Notes: a model not told the origin generated them from the sequence alone. A stretch of 61,019 bases of DNA from Pseudoxanthomonas taiwanensis (GCF_010093135.1 NZ_PDWK01000006.1:1-61019); one strand, 5' to 3'. Shown: positions 7,412 to 19,147, counted from the stretch's first letter. Numbers and translations: made by a program.

Positions 7412-9397
7412 GTGAACCATCGCCCCCTGCTGCTGGCCATCGCCGTGGCCGCCGGCCTGCTGTCGCTGTCGGCCTGCCGCAAGACGCCCAGCCCGGAACA
7501 GGAAAAGCCCGCCGCCCGGGCCGAGAACGGCGAGACCGCCGACCAGTTCGTCGCGCGCATCAACGCCGAGTTCAAGGCCGCCTATCCGGAGCTCACTTCC
7601 GCGCAGTGGCTGTCCTCGACCTACATCAACGACGACAGCCAGCTGGTGGCGGCCAAGGCCAACGAGCGCGCCCTGGCCCAGCTCAATGCCTGGATCGAGG
7701 AAGCGAAGAAGTTCGAGGGCCAGCCGATGTCCGACGACAGCCGGCGCGCCCTCAACCTGCTCAAGCAGGCCACCGCCATGCCCGCCCCGCGCGACCCGGA
7801 GAAGCTGGCCGAGCTGACCCGGATCGCGGCGAAGATGGAAGGCGCCTACGGCGCCGGCACCTACTGCAGCGGCGAAGGCGCGGCCAGGAAGTGCCGCCAG
7901 CTGGGCGAGCTGGAGGACGTGCTGCGCTCCAGCCGCGACTACGACGCCCAGCTCGACGCCTGGGCCGGCTGGCACTCGATCGCCCAACCGATGCGCGAGG
8001 ACTACGTCCGCTTCGTCGAGCTGGTGAACGAAGGCGCGCGCGAGCTGGGCTACGCCGACGCCGGCGCCATGTGGCGCAGCGCCTACGACATGGACCCGGA
8101 CGCCTTCGCCGCCGAGACCGACCGCCTGTGGGAGCAGGTGCGGCCCCTGTACGAGCAGCTGCACTGCTATGCGCGCGAGAAGCTCAAGCAGACCTATGGC
8201 GTGGAGAAGGGCCAGGTCGGCGAGGGCCTGCTGCCGGCGCACCTGATGGGCAACATGTGGCAGCAGGACTGGGGCAACCTGTGGGACATCTTGCAGCCGT
8301 ACAGGGGCGCCGGCAGCCTGGACATCACCGGCGCGCTGGAGCGCCAGTACCAGCAGAACCTGGGCGCGGCCCTGCACCAGCGCGGCCCCAATCCGGGCCC
8401 TCGCGCCCGCTTCGAGGCCGAGCGCGAGGCCCAGCTGCTCACCGCCCGGCAGATGACCGAGCGCGCGCAGGACTTCTACGTCTCCCTGGGCATGCCCAAG
8501 CTGCCGTCCAGCTACTGGGAGAAGAGCCAGTTCATCAAGCCGCTGGACCGCGACGTGGTCTGCCACGCCAGCGCCTGGGACATGGACATGGAAGGCGACG
8601 TGCGCATCAAGATGTGCATCAAGCCCAACGAGGAAGACTTCACCACCATCTACCACGAGCTGGGCCACATCTATTACGACCTGGCCTACAACCCGCAGCC
8701 GCCGCTGTTCCAGAACGGCGCCAACGACGGCTTCCACGAGGCCATCGGCGACACCATCGTCCTGGCGATGACGCCGAAGTACCTGGAGTCCATCGGCCTG
8801 GTGCAGGCGCAGTCGCAGAGCCGGGAGGCGCTGATCAACGCGCAGATGCGCATGGCCCTGGCCAAGGTGGCGTTCCTGCCCTTCGGCCTGATGATCGACC
8901 GCTGGCGCTGGGGCGTGTTCGACGGCTCGATCCCCCCGGACCGCTACAACCAGGCCTGGTGGGAGCTGAAGGCGCGCTACCAGGGCGTGGCCCCGGTGCA
9001 GCCGCGCGGCGAGGAGTTCTTCGACCCGGGTGCCAAGTACCACGTGCCGGGCAATACCCCGTACACCCGCTATTTCCTGGCGCACCTGCTGCAGTTCCAG
9101 TTCTACAAGTCGCTGTGCGAGGCCGCCGGCCACACCGGCCCGCTGTACGAGTGCACCTTCTACGGCAACGCCGAGGCCGGCCGCCGCTTCCAGGCCATGC
9201 TGCAGAAGGGTGCCAGCCAGCCCTGGCAGGCCACGCTCAAGGAGCTGACCGGCAGCGAACAGATCGACGCCGGCGCGGTGCTGGAATACTTCGCCCCGCT
9301 GCAGGAGTGGCTGCAGCAGCAGAACCAGGGCAAGTCCTGCGGCTGGCAGGCCGGCCCCGCGTCCCCGGCCCGGGACGGGGACGCCCCGGAAGCCTGA
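7412..9397 (+). CDS. M2-family peptidyl-dipeptidase (ACE-like) lipoprotein
   Basis: A 661-residue zinc dipeptidyl carboxypeptidase of the angiotensin-converting-enzyme family. The start is GTG at 7412, preceded by AAAGGGA. Residues 1-22 are a lipoprotein signal with lipobox LSAC. The zinc site is HELGH (His415, His419) within TTIYHELGHIYYDLAY, with the third ligand Glu443 in GFHEAIGDT, the M2 spacing. The rest is the helical ACE fold at normal length. It probably trims peptides in the periplasm. Bacterial M2 enzymes are frequent in Xanthomonadaceae. A strong hairpin terminator follows at 9421-9446. Confidence 0.95.
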   Translation: MNHRPLLLAIAVAAGLLSLSACRKTPSPEQEKPAARAENGETADQFVARINAEFKAAYPELTSAQWLSSTYINDDSQLVAAKANERALAQLNAWIEEAKKFEGQPMSDDSRRALNLLKQATAMPAPRDPEKLAELTRIAAKMEGAYGAGTYCSGEGAARKCRQLGELEDVLRSSRDYDAQLDAWAGWHSIAQPMREDYVRFVELVNEGARELGYADAGAMWRSAYDMDPDAFAAETDRLWEQVRPLYEQLHCYAREKLKQTYGVEKGQVGEGLLPAHLMGNMWQQDWGNLWDILQPYRGAGSLDITGALERQYQQNLGAALHQRGPNPGPRARFEAEREAQLLTARQMTERAQDFYVSLGMPKLPSSYWEKSQFIKPLDRDVVCHASAWDMDMEGDVRIKMCIKPNEEDFTTIYHELGHIYYDLAYNPQPPLFQNGANDGFHEAIGDTIVLAMTPKYLESIGLVQAQSQSREALINAQMRMALAKVAFLPFGLMIDRWRWGVFDGSIPPDRYNQAWWELKARYQGVAPVQPRGEEFFDPGAKYHVPGNTPYTRYFLAHLLQFQFYKSLCEAAGHTGPLYECTFYGNAEAGRRFQAMLQKGASQPWQATLKELTGSEQIDAGAVLEYFAPLQEWLQQQNQGKSCGWQAGPASPARDGDAPEA

Positions 9398-9900
9398 ACC
9401 GGCGCGGCGGCCAACAGCAGCGACGGGCGCCTGCGGGCGCCCGTCGTCCTCGTGGAACCGGGCAGGTCAGCCCTGTGCGGCGCCGGTGCAGCCTCGCCCT
9501 CGCCCGCCGCGGCGCCGGCGGCCGGCGCCAGCTCGGCCTCGAGCTGGCGCTCGTAGTCGGCCAGGGACAGGCCGTGCGCGGCGGCCTCCAGCTCGGCCGC
9601 GTCGCGCAGCGCGTCCGAATAGACCAGGCGCACCGGGATGCCCTGGTCGTCGTGCAGGCGCTGCGCGCGGCGGATCAGCATCAGCACCTGCGCGGCGCTG
9701 TCGGTGCTGCCGGCGACGCGCCCGTCCATGCCCAGCACCCACACCCCGGCCTGGCGCACGATGCCGGCCAGCAGGCGGCCCTCGCGGTCACGCAGCTCGG
9801 CGTGCGGCTCGACCGGCGGCGCCGATGCACGGCGGCGGTTGCGCTCACGCTGCGCCTGGCGCTTGCGGGCATCGCGCCGTGCCTTGGAACGGATGGACAT
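9160..9900 (-). CDS. Conserved-looking hypothetical protein, probably frameshifted near its end
   Basis: The N-terminal 130 or so residues look like a real protein: a basic start (MSIRSKARRDARKRQAQRER), then EPHAELRDREGRLLAGIVRQ and VLGMDGRVAGSTDSAAQVLMLIRRAQ, and a helical segment. I do not recognise its function. The frame then runs 237 bp into the antisense of the M2 peptidase and through its terminator, giving a Cys/Ser-rich tail that looks like chance sequence. A frame shifted by one in the Ala/Gly-rich codons near 9500 would stop at 9467, just before the terminator. The true gene is therefore probably about 9467-9900, and a small frame error or mutation is suspected. It lies 22 bp downstream of the MFS gene on the same strand and side of transcription. 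Confidence 0.5.
   Translation of the reverse strand: MSIRSKARRDARKRQAQRERNRRRASAPPVEPHAELRDREGRLLAGIVRQAGVWVLGMDGRVAGSTDSAAQVLMLIRRAQRLHDDQGIPVRLVYSDALRDAAELEAAAHGLSLADYERQLEAELAPAAGAAAGEGEAAPAPHRADLPGSTRTTGARRRPSLLLAAAPVQASGASPSRAGDAGPACQPQDLPWFCCCSHSCSGAKYSSTAPASICSLPVSSLSVACQGWLAPFCSMAWKRRPASALP
9421..9446. terminator. Hairpin terminator after the M2 peptidase gene
   Basis: CGACGGGCGCC, loop TGCG, GGCGCCCGTCG: an 11-bp perfect stem with a 4-nt loop, starting 24 bp after the peptidase stop. A clear U tract is missing. It also lies inside the 3' end of the open frame of the convergent gene, which argues that that gene really ends before it. Confidence 0.8.
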
Positions 9901-9922
9901 GCGGGGCCTCCTTGGGGCGGGA

Positions 9923-11161
9923 TCAGAGTTGTTCGCCGGGCTCGATCATCGGCGTGGCGGGCGTGGGCGGGAGCCGCCGCGTCACGTGGCTCTCCCAGCG
10001 CCAGAACAGCCAGCCGGCCAGGCCGAAGGCGGCCATGCCCAGCGCCAGGTGCAGCCCGTGGTGGCTGAGCAGCGGCGAGAGCAGGCCGGCGATGAGCGCA
10101 TTGAGCACCAGCTGCAGGAAGGCCTGCAGCGACGAGGCCGAGCCGCGCTGGCGCGGGTACATGTCCAGGATCGCCAGGGTCAGCACCGGGAACACCAGGG
10201 CCACGCCGAAGGAGAACAGGCTCATCGGCAGCACCGCCCACGGCACCGCGATGCCCGCGGCCAGCGCGTTGTAGGCGAGGTTCGCCGCCGCGGCCAGGCC
10301 GCAGCAGGCGAAGCCCGCGCCCACCTGGCGCGCCGCAGGCCAGCGCCCGGCCACGCGCCCGGACACGAACGCGCCCAGGGTCATCCCGCCGATGGTGGGG
10401 ATGAACAGCCAGGCGAAGTCGCGCTCGCCCAGGCGCAACAGCTCCATCACGAACGCCGGCGCCGAGGCGATGTACAGGAACAGGCCGCCGAAGGTCAGCG
10501 CGCCGGCGGCGGCCAGGCGCAGGAAGCGCGGGTTGGCGGCGATGGCCAGGTAGTCGCGTGCCAGGTGGCGCGGGCGCAGCGGCAGGCGTGCCTGCGGCGG
10601 ATGGGTTTCCGGCAGCCAGCGGCCGACGCTGGCGATCAGCAGCGCACCGAACGCGGCCAGGAACCAGAAGATCAGCGGCCAGCGCCCGGCGCCGAGCATC
10701 CAGCCGCCGATGACCGGCGCGATCGCCGGGGCGATGCCGAAGATCATCGACACCTGGCTCATCAGCCGCTGCGCGTCGTCGCCCTGCAGCACGTCGCGGA
10801 TCACCGCCCGGCCGACAATCAGGCCCACGCCGGCGGACAGGCCCTGCAGCGCGCGGAAGCACAGCAGCGTGGCCAGGTCGCGCGACAACGCACACCCGAC
10901 CGAGGCCAGGGTGAACACCACCAGCCCGCCCAGGATCACCCGACGCCGGCCGATGGCGTCCGACAGCGGTCCGTGGACCACGCTCATCAGCGCATAGGCG
11001 GCCAGGTACACGCTGATGGTCTGCTGCATGGCCACCTTGTCGGCGCCCAGCTGCGCGGCCATCTGCGGAAAGGCCGGGAAGATGGTGTCGATCGAGAACG
11101 GCCCGAACATGGCCAGGCCGCCCAGCAACAGGGCCAGTCTGCGGGTACTTTGCTTGTTCAT
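9923..11161 (-). CDS. Bcr/CflA-family MFS drug exporter
   Basis: A 412-residue transporter with about 12 membrane segments, expected to export small drugs by proton antiport. The first helix and loop carry LLGGLAMFGPFSIDTIFPAFPQMA, typical of the Bcr/CflA group, and the conserved cytoplasmic loop after helix 2 reads GPLSDAIGRRRVILGG. The start chosen is the ATG at 11161 (MNKQSTRR); longer in-frame starts would only add Arg/Gly-rich sequence. It runs towards and divergently from gcvP, whose riboswitch leader begins about 275 bp away. Substrate is unknown. Confidence 0.9.
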   Translation of the reverse strand: MNKQSTRRLALLLGGLAMFGPFSIDTIFPAFPQMAAQLGADKVAMQQTISVYLAAYALMSVVHGPLSDAIGRRRVILGGLVVFTLASVGCALSRDLATLLCFRALQGLSAGVGLIVGRAVIRDVLQGDDAQRLMSQVSMIFGIAPAIAPVIGGWMLGAGRWPLIFWFLAAFGALLIASVGRWLPETHPPQARLPLRPRHLARDYLAIAANPRFLRLAAAGALTFGGLFLYIASAPAFVMELLRLGERDFAWLFIPTIGGMTLGAFVSGRVAGRWPAARQVGAGFACCGLAAAANLAYNALAAGIAVPWAVLPMSLFSFGVALVFPVLTLAILDMYPRQRGSASSLQAFLQLVLNALIAGLLSPLLSHHGLHLALGMAAFGLAGWLFWRWESHVTRRLPPTPATPMIEPGEQL

Positions 11162-11420
11162 CGGGGGGAGCCCACCGCCTAGCCATGCGCACGCACGGGC
11201 CGGACAGCCCGGCCCGCGCGGACGGCGTGGCGCGGCGATGGTGGATGGGAGGGCATGGCACCAGGGCCGGGTGCCGCCATGGTAAGCCAAGCCGGGGCCC
11301 GGACCGCAGCCCTGGCGGCGGGCGATTGTGGAACCGTTACGGCGGCCGGGTGCCACGCCCCCGGGCCGCTCCCCCGGCCTGGCCACGGATGGCCTGAACC
11401 GGTCCGGCGCCGTGGCCCGG

Positions 11421-11426
11421 TATAAT
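11421..11426 (+). promoter_or_regulatory. -10 box of the gcvP promoter (TATAAT)
   Basis: A perfect TATAAT stands 11 bp before the start of the first glycine aptamer, so transcription should begin near 11433. No good -35 box is seen at 16-18 bp; TGAACC at 11395-11400 is 20 bp away. Confidence 0.7.
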
Positions 11427-11436
11427 GCGGGCCCAC

Positions 11437-11627
11437 CGCGTGGGTGGGAGAAGCGGGACGACCCGCTGCCGAAGGCGCAAACGCCCGTAATCGCTCAGGC
11501 CCCAATACCACCGCGCGGAAAACACTCTGGAGAGACCGGCCGCCCCCGTGGCAGCGCCGGCGCCGAAGGGGCACGAAGCGGCGGCCCGCCGTCCGCTTCC
11601 AAACTCTCAGGCAAAAGGACAGAGGGG
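11437..11627 (+). ncRNA. Tandem glycine riboswitch in the gcvP leader
   Basis: Two glycine aptamers in series. Aptamer I is about 11437-11517, with GCCGAAGGCGCAA and CGCTCAGGCCCCAATACC. Aptamer II is about 11523-11627, with the hallmark CGCCGAAGGGGCACGAAG, AACTCTCAGGCAAAAGGAC and AGAGGGG. The linker is only a few bases. Glycine binding normally turns on the glycine cleavage genes, which fits gcvP directly downstream. The 3' strand of aptamer II (11617-11628) can instead pair with 11653-11662, giving a candidate OFF structure. Confidence 0.96.
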
Positions 11628-11662
11628 CATCCCGCCGCGTTTGCGGCTCCACGCCCCTGTCC
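11617..11662 (+). promoter_or_regulatory. Candidate expression platform of the glycine riboswitch
   Basis: GGACAGAGGGGC (11617-11628), the 3' side of aptamer II, can pair with GCCCCTGTCC (11653-11662) with a 2-nt bulge, closing over an inner hairpin GCCGC-GTTT-GCGGC (11634-11647). Pairing with the aptamer or with this segment is mutually exclusive. No U tract follows and the stem ends 11 bp before the gcvP ATG, so control of translation start or Rho access is more likely than intrinsic termination. Confidence 0.6.
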
Positions 11663-11673
11663 GGACCGCCTCC

Positions 11674-14553
<2,880 letters not shown>

Positions 14554-14566
14554 GCCCCGCCGGAAA

Positions 14567-14592
14567 GGGCGCCTCCCGTGCGGGAGGCGCCC
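14567..14592 (+). terminator. Terminator hairpin after gcvP
   Basis: GGGCGCCTCCCG and CGGGAGGCGCCC are perfect reverse complements around a central TG, giving an 11-bp stem with a GTGC loop, 13 bp after the gcvP stop. There is no clear U tract. Confidence 0.8.
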
Positions 14593-14681
14593 GGCGGCGC
14601 ATCCTGCCGGCGCCGCCGAACTTGCATGCCCCGGGTGGATTCCCGAGGATGTTGTTCCGAACTGTCGCAGCAGGAGGTTCG

Positions 14682-15437
14682 ATGTCCGCGATCGGCGGCC
14701 ACCGCGCCGGTTACCCCGCCGCTCCGGTCCCGCCCAGGGCCGGCACCGTGCTCGTCGACGAGCACACCGGCCTGCAGCAGGTACGCATCGTCCGCCACCC
14801 GGTCTTCGGTGGCCAGCTGTTCCTCGACGGCGACCTGCAGATATCCGAGTCCGACACCGCCTACGGCATCGCCATGATCAGCCCGCTGCTGGGCCTGGAC
14901 CGGCTGCAGCGCGTGGCCATCCTCGGCGGTGGCGACGGTGGCGTGCTGTGGGAGCTGCTGCGCACGCTCGAGCCGCTGGGCCAGCTGCCGCGCGAGCTGA
15001 CCATGGTGGAGATCGACGCGCGCGTGATCGAGCTGTGCCGCGTCCACCTGCCGGCCACCTGCGGCGAGGCCTTCTCGCATCCGGCCGCGAACGTGGTCAT
15101 CGGCGACGCCTTCGCCTGGATCGCGCAGGCCCGCGACCTGGACGCGGTGGTCTACGACCTGACCATGGACCCGGTGCGCGAGGGCCAGCCGCGCGACGCC
15201 TTCGTCGCGGAGATCGTCGCGCTGATGGCCCGCGCCCTGCGCCCGGGCGGCGTGCTCAGCATGCAATGCTGCGGCCACGGCCGCGCCGACCCGGACGACC
15301 GCGCCGAGCGCGCGCGCCTGCTGCCGCTGATCCGGCGCACGGTGGATGCGCACTTCACCGACCGCTGCGAGCAGGACGTGCTGGTGCCGTCCTACCGCGA
15401 CCTGTGGACGTTCCTGAGCGCGCGCAAGCCGGGCTGA
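14682..15437 (+). CDS. Spermidine-synthase-like protein (SpeE family)
   Basis: A 251-residue Rossmann-fold methyltransferase-like protein of the polyamine aminopropyltransferase family. The N-terminal beta region has GQLFLDGDLQISESDTAYG, the nucleotide-binding loop is VAILGGGDGGVLWELLR, followed by MVEIDARVIELCR, which should hold the ribose, and YDLTMDP in the position of the catalytic DxxDP. Activity would be transfer of an aminopropyl group from decarboxylated S-adenosylmethionine to putrescine. An AGGAGG ribosome site at 14672-14677 supports the ATG at 14682 over an in-frame ATG at 14649. It is followed by a convergent small gene. No speD is nearby, so the natural substrate is uncertain. 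Confidence 0.85.
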   Translation: MSAIGGHRAGYPAAPVPPRAGTVLVDEHTGLQQVRIVRHPVFGGQLFLDGDLQISESDTAYGIAMISPLLGLDRLQRVAILGGGDGGVLWELLRTLEPLGQLPRELTMVEIDARVIELCRVHLPATCGEAFSHPAANVVIGDAFAWIAQARDLDAVVYDLTMDPVREGQPRDAFVAEIVALMARALRPGGVLSMQCCGHGRADPDDRAERARLLPLIRRTVDAHFTDRCEQDVLVPSYRDLWTFLSARKPG

Positions 15438-15470
15438 GGATGGCCCCGCCCGGCCCCGCCGCGTCCGCAC

Positions 15471-15737
15471 TCAGGCGCTGAACCGCACCGTCGGGTTCTC
15501 GTCCAGGCTGCCGTCGGCCTCGATGGCCACGTAGCGCGAACCGCTGCGGTCCACCAGCACCGGGACCGGTGCCATGAACAGCTTGCGGCGCACGGAATTC
15601 ACCCGCCAGCCGAAATGCTCCAGCGTCTCCAGGGTGGAGCGCTGCTCGGGCGTCAGGCCGGCCAGCGGCTGCGCGGCGGGATCATGGATGGCGGCCTGGC
15701 GCCGCTCCTGCAGTACGACGTTGTTGCTGTTGAACAC
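15471..15737 (-). CDS. Small hypothetical protein of xanthomonad type
   Basis: An 88-residue soluble protein without recognised domain. It has a Gln/Arg-rich start (NSNNVVLQERRQ), a helix (LTPEQRSTLETLEHFGW) and a beta-like end (VLVDRSGSRYVAIEADG) with a well-spaced hydrophobic pattern, so it looks like a folded protein. GTG at 15737 has GGTGA six bases upstream; TTG at 15743 is the alternative. The preceding 450 bp holds no other clear gene. The function is unknown. Confidence 0.65.
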   Translation of the reverse strand: MFNSNNVVLQERRQAAIHDPAAQPLAGLTPEQRSTLETLEHFGWRVNSVRRKLFMAPVPVLVDRSGSRYVAIEADGSLDENPTVRFSA

Positions 15738-15769
15738 CTGCAATCACCATTGGGAATGTCACCCCCCCA

Positions 15770-15797
15770 CGGGATGCCCGGCATGCCGGGCATCCCG
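15770..15797. repeat. Perfect 28-bp palindrome
   Basis: The 28 bp centred on GCATGC are identical to their own reverse complement (CGGGATGCCCGGCA at the left half). It lies about 30 bp upstream of the small hypothetical gene. It could form a cruciform, serve as an operator for a dimeric protein, or be a repeat remnant. Confidence 0.85.
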
Positions 15798-16194
15798 TCA
15801 TAGGCAAGTGGCGTGCCAACGGGCGGCGTCATTTTCCGGACGCCGTCACACTCCCCCACTGGTGTGTGGCGAAAGGACGCTCCCTGTAGGCAGGCGCCCG
15901 GTCCCGGCGCGGCGGCTTCCCTGCCGCCGCGCCACCGGCAGGCGCTGCGTCCACGGATGCACGCGGCCCTCTTCGCCGCTGCCCTGCGGCCCGCGGCATC
16001 CGGGGCGCGCGGCCGGCGTGCGCCTGGCCGCGCGCGCTGCCGGGCAGCGCCTCGATCCGCCCATGTGCCGCCACCACGTGCGGATGTGCGGTCCACTGCG
16101 CCGGCGCCCGGCGGAGCCAGGCGGCCGGCACCACCACGGCGGCCATGCAGGACGGATCTAGCAGCGGCGCGGTTAACGCGACGTCGAATCGCGC
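15798..16194. other. Gap without a convincing gene
   Basis: About 400 bp between the small hypothetical gene and the DHA2 exporter. An open minus-strand frame of 105 codons (15829-16146) starts MAAVVVPAAWLRRAPAQW but soon becomes Arg/Ala/Pro-rich, lacks a ribosome site and matches no family I know. It may be a decayed gene; I do not call it. Confidence 0.5.
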
Positions 16195-17625
16195 TCAGGC
16201 CTGCGGACGCGCCTCGACCTTCGGCTCGGCCACCTCGCGCCCGGCCTGGGCGTGGCCGGCCATCTCCGCGCCGGCATCCGGCGCCAGCCGGCGCATCTGC
16301 AGCGTGGACAGCGCCGAGATCAGGCCCACGGTGAGGAAGGCGAAGGTGAAGTTGATCGGCGCGCCATCCACCTGCCCGGTCAGCCGCCCGGCCAGGCTCA
16401 GCGCGTAGCCGCCGATGGTCACGCCCAGCGCCAGCGACACCTGCTGTGCCATGGCCGCCAGGCTGCTGGCCTGGCTCATGCGGTCCTGGCCGATCTCGGC
16501 GTAGGCGATGGCGTTGAGGCTGGTGAACTGCAGCGAGCGGAAGCAGCCGCTGGCCAGCAGCACCGCCACCATCAGCCAGTACGGCGTGTCGGCACGGAAC
16601 AGGCCGAAGCCGCACAGCAGCAGCGAGGCCAGCAGCCCGTTCCATACCAGCACCGGGCGGAAACCGGCACGCTTGAGCACGGCCGGGGCCACGAACTTCA
16701 TGAACATCGCCCCGGCGGTGGAGGTGAAGGTCACCAGACCGGACTGCAGCGGATTGAGGCCGAAGCCCAGCTGCAGCATCAGGGGCAACAGGAACGGCGT
16801 GGCGCCGATGCCGATGCGGAACAGCGAGCCGCCCAGCACGCCGACCCGGAAGGTCGGAACGCGCAGCAGATCCAGGCCCAGCAGCGGATGCGGGTGGCGC
16901 CGTGCATGCCGCCAGTAGCCGGCCATCAGTCCGGCGCCGGCCAGGATGCAGGCGGCGATGGCCGCACCCGGGACCAGGCCGCGGCCGACCGCCGACAGGC
17001 CGAACATCGCCAGTGCCAGGCCGCCGGCCGAGAGCAGGAAGCCGCGCCAGTCCAGGGCCGCCACCGGCTCGCGCAGCAGCGGCACGTAGCGCCAGGCCAG
17101 CCACATGCCCAGCAGGCCCATCGGGATGTTGACCAGGAAGATCCAGCGCCAGTGCGCGTAGGTGGTGATGGCACCGCCCAGCACCGGGCCGAGGATGGGG
17201 CCGAGCATGGCCGGCACGGTCAGCCAGCTGAGCGCGCGCACCAGCTCGGACTTCTCCACGCTGCGCAACAGCACCAGGCGCCCCACCGGCACCATCATCG
17301 CCCCGCCGACGCCCTGCACGAAGCGCGCGGCCACCAGCTGGCCCAGGCCGTTGCTGGCCGCACAGCCGAGCGAACCGAGCAGGAACACGGCGATGGCGCC
17401 GATGAAGATGTTGCGTGCGCCGAAGCGGTCGGCGACCCAGCCGCTGACCGGGATGAACACCGCCAGCGCCAGCATGTAGGTGGTCAGCGCCAGCTTCAGC
17501 GCCACCGCCTCGGTGCCCAGCTCGGCCGCGATCTGCGGCAGCGAGGTGGAGATCGCCGTCGAGTCCATGTTCTCGATGAACAGGGCGGTGGCGATGATCA
17601 GCGGAAGTCGGCGCTGCGGGCTCAC
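16195..17625 (-). CDS. DHA2-family (EmrB/QacA-type) MFS exporter
   Basis: A 476-residue transporter, of the length and pattern of 14-helix multidrug exporters. The first helix carries IATALFIENMDSTAISTSLPQIA, matching the family motif with acidic Asp, and the next loop has SGWVADRFGARNIF. GTG at 17625 gives a start (VSPQRRLPLI) close to the first helix; the ATG at 17697 would add 24 unhydrophobic residues and begins just after the MATE stop. It is probably cotranscribed with the MATE exporter upstream (gap under 80 bp), making a two-exporter unit. The substrate is unknown. Confidence 0.88.
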   Translation of the reverse strand: MSPQRRLPLIIATALFIENMDSTAISTSLPQIAAELGTEAVALKLALTTYMLALAVFIPVSGWVADRFGARNIFIGAIAVFLLGSLGCAASNGLGQLVAARFVQGVGGAMMVPVGRLVLLRSVEKSELVRALSWLTVPAMLGPILGPVLGGAITTYAHWRWIFLVNIPMGLLGMWLAWRYVPLLREPVAALDWRGFLLSAGGLALAMFGLSAVGRGLVPGAAIAACILAGAGLMAGYWRHARRHPHPLLGLDLLRVPTFRVGVLGGSLFRIGIGATPFLLPLMLQLGFGLNPLQSGLVTFTSTAGAMFMKFVAPAVLKRAGFRPVLVWNGLLASLLLCGFGLFRADTPYWLMVAVLLASGCFRSLQFTSLNAIAYAEIGQDRMSQASSLAAMAQQVSLALGVTIGGYALSLAGRLTGQVDGAPINFTFAFLTVGLISALSTLQMRRLAPDAGAEMAGHAQAGREVAEPKVEARPQA

Positions 17626-17703
17626 GGACCTGCGGTGGCGGGGTGTTTCCCCATTGTGGCCGGAAACACGTGAACGGTGCGCGGCCGCCGCGGGCATGGC
17701 GGC

Positions 17704-19050
17704 TCAGCGGGCCTCGGCCAGCAGTTGCCGGTAGTACGGCAGCAGGGCCAGGGCACGGGCCACGACGAACACCACGAACGCCGCCCACAGCCCGTGGTTG
17801 CCGAAGGCGCCGGCCAACGGCACGGCGAAGGCCAGGAACACCGCCAGCGAGAGCACGCTGGCGTTGCGCATCTGCCGGGTGCGGGTGGCGCCTATGAACA
17901 CCCCGTCCAGCTGGAATGCGGCCACCGACAGCAGCACGTACAGCGCGGTCCAGGGCAGGTAGGCGGCCGCACGGCCGGTCACCTCCGGCAGCGCGGCCAG
18001 CCAACCGACCACCGTGCCGCCCGCCAGCCACAGGCCCGCGGCCAGCAGCACCGCGGTGACCACCGCCAGCTCGCTGGTCACCCGCACCGCGGCACGCAGG
18101 CGCGCGCCGTCGCGCGCGCCCACCGCGTGCCCGACCTGCGCCTCGGCCACGTAGGCGAAGCCGTCGAGGAAGAAGGCGCTGAAGGAGACCAGCTGCAGCA
18201 GTACGTGGTTGGCCGCCAGGGTCGCGTCGCCGAAGGCCGCGCCCTGCCGCGCGAACCAGGCGAAGCCCGCCAGCAGGCACAGGGTGCGCACCAGGATGTC
18301 GGCGTTGGCGGCCAGGGTGCCGCGCACCGCCGCCGGCTCGAGGATCCGCCGCCACGGCAGGAACGGGGCCGCGTCGCGGTGGCGCGCCCGCAGCAGTCGC
18401 CACAGCCAGGCGCCTGCGAACAGGCAGGTGCTCCACTCGGCGATCGCCGTGCCCAGGCCGATCCCGCGCGCGCCCAGGTCCAGCACCCCGCCCAGCAGCA
18501 CGTCGAGCACGGCGTTCAGGCCGTTGAGCAGCAGCTGCACCAGCAGCAGGCTGCGGCTGCGTCCCAGCCCCACCAGCGCGCCGCACAGCGCGTACAGCGC
18601 CAGCGCCGCCGGTGCCCCCCAAACCCGTGCGGCGAAATAGGCGCGCGAGGTGGCCGACACCGCCTCGCTGGCGTCCATCAGTGCGAAGAACACCGCCGCC
18701 AGCGGCCACTGCAGCCCGACCAGGGCCGCGCCCAGCAGCGTCCCGGTCAGCAGCGGGCGCGCCAGCGCCGCACGCACGCCCGCCTCGTCGCCGGCGCCCG
18801 CCGCCTGGGCGACGAAGCCGGTGGTGGCCATGCGCAGGAAGCCGAAGCTCCAGTACGCCAGGTTGACCAGCAGCGCGCCCAGCGCCAGCGCGCCGAGGTC
18901 GGCCTCGCTGCCGTAGTGGCCGATCACCGCCGTGTCCACCAGCCCCAGCAGCGGTACCGAGGCATTGGCCAGGATGATCGGCCAGGCCTGGCGGACGACG
19001 GCGCGGCGGGTCGGCGCCGGCATGGGCGCCACGGCGGTGGGAGGACTCAT
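17704..19050 (-). CDS. MATE-family (DinF-like) efflux transporter
   Basis: A 448-residue protein with about 12 membrane segments in two similar halves. The opening VRQAWPIILANASVPLLGLVDTAVIGHYGSEADLGALALG is the typical MATE N-terminal signature, and GFLRMATTGFVAQA is the conserved segment of helix 2-3. It should export cationic compounds with sodium or proton influx. ATG at 19050 is chosen; a GTG lies one codon upstream. The DHA2 exporter follows on the same strand. Confidence 0.92.
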   Translation of the reverse strand: MSPPTAVAPMPAPTRRAVVRQAWPIILANASVPLLGLVDTAVIGHYGSEADLGALALGALLVNLAYWSFGFLRMATTGFVAQAAGAGDEAGVRAALARPLLTGTLLGAALVGLQWPLAAVFFALMDASEAVSATSRAYFAARVWGAPAALALYALCGALVGLGRSRSLLLVQLLLNGLNAVLDVLLGGVLDLGARGIGLGTAIAEWSTCLFAGAWLWRLLRARHRDAAPFLPWRRILEPAAVRGTLAANADILVRTLCLLAGFAWFARQGAAFGDATLAANHVLLQLVSFSAFFLDGFAYVAEAQVGHAVGARDGARLRAAVRVTSELAVVTAVLLAAGLWLAGGTVVGWLAALPEVTGRAAAYLPWTALYVLLSVAAFQLDGVFIGATRTRQMRNASVLSLAVFLAFAVPLAGAFGNHGLWAAFVVFVVARALALLPYYRQLLAEAR

Positions 19051-19147
19051 CACGGCAATGATGCCGCACGCCGCCCCGTTCCGGCCCGTGCCCGGCGCGC
19101 CGGCAAGGAAGGAAAGGGGCCCCGCGCTGCAGGGCCCATGCCCGGCC

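Noticed and set aside
15829-16146. 105-codon minus-strand frame as a gene
   Set aside because: No ribosome site, composition becomes Arg/Ala/Pro-rich and no family is recognised.
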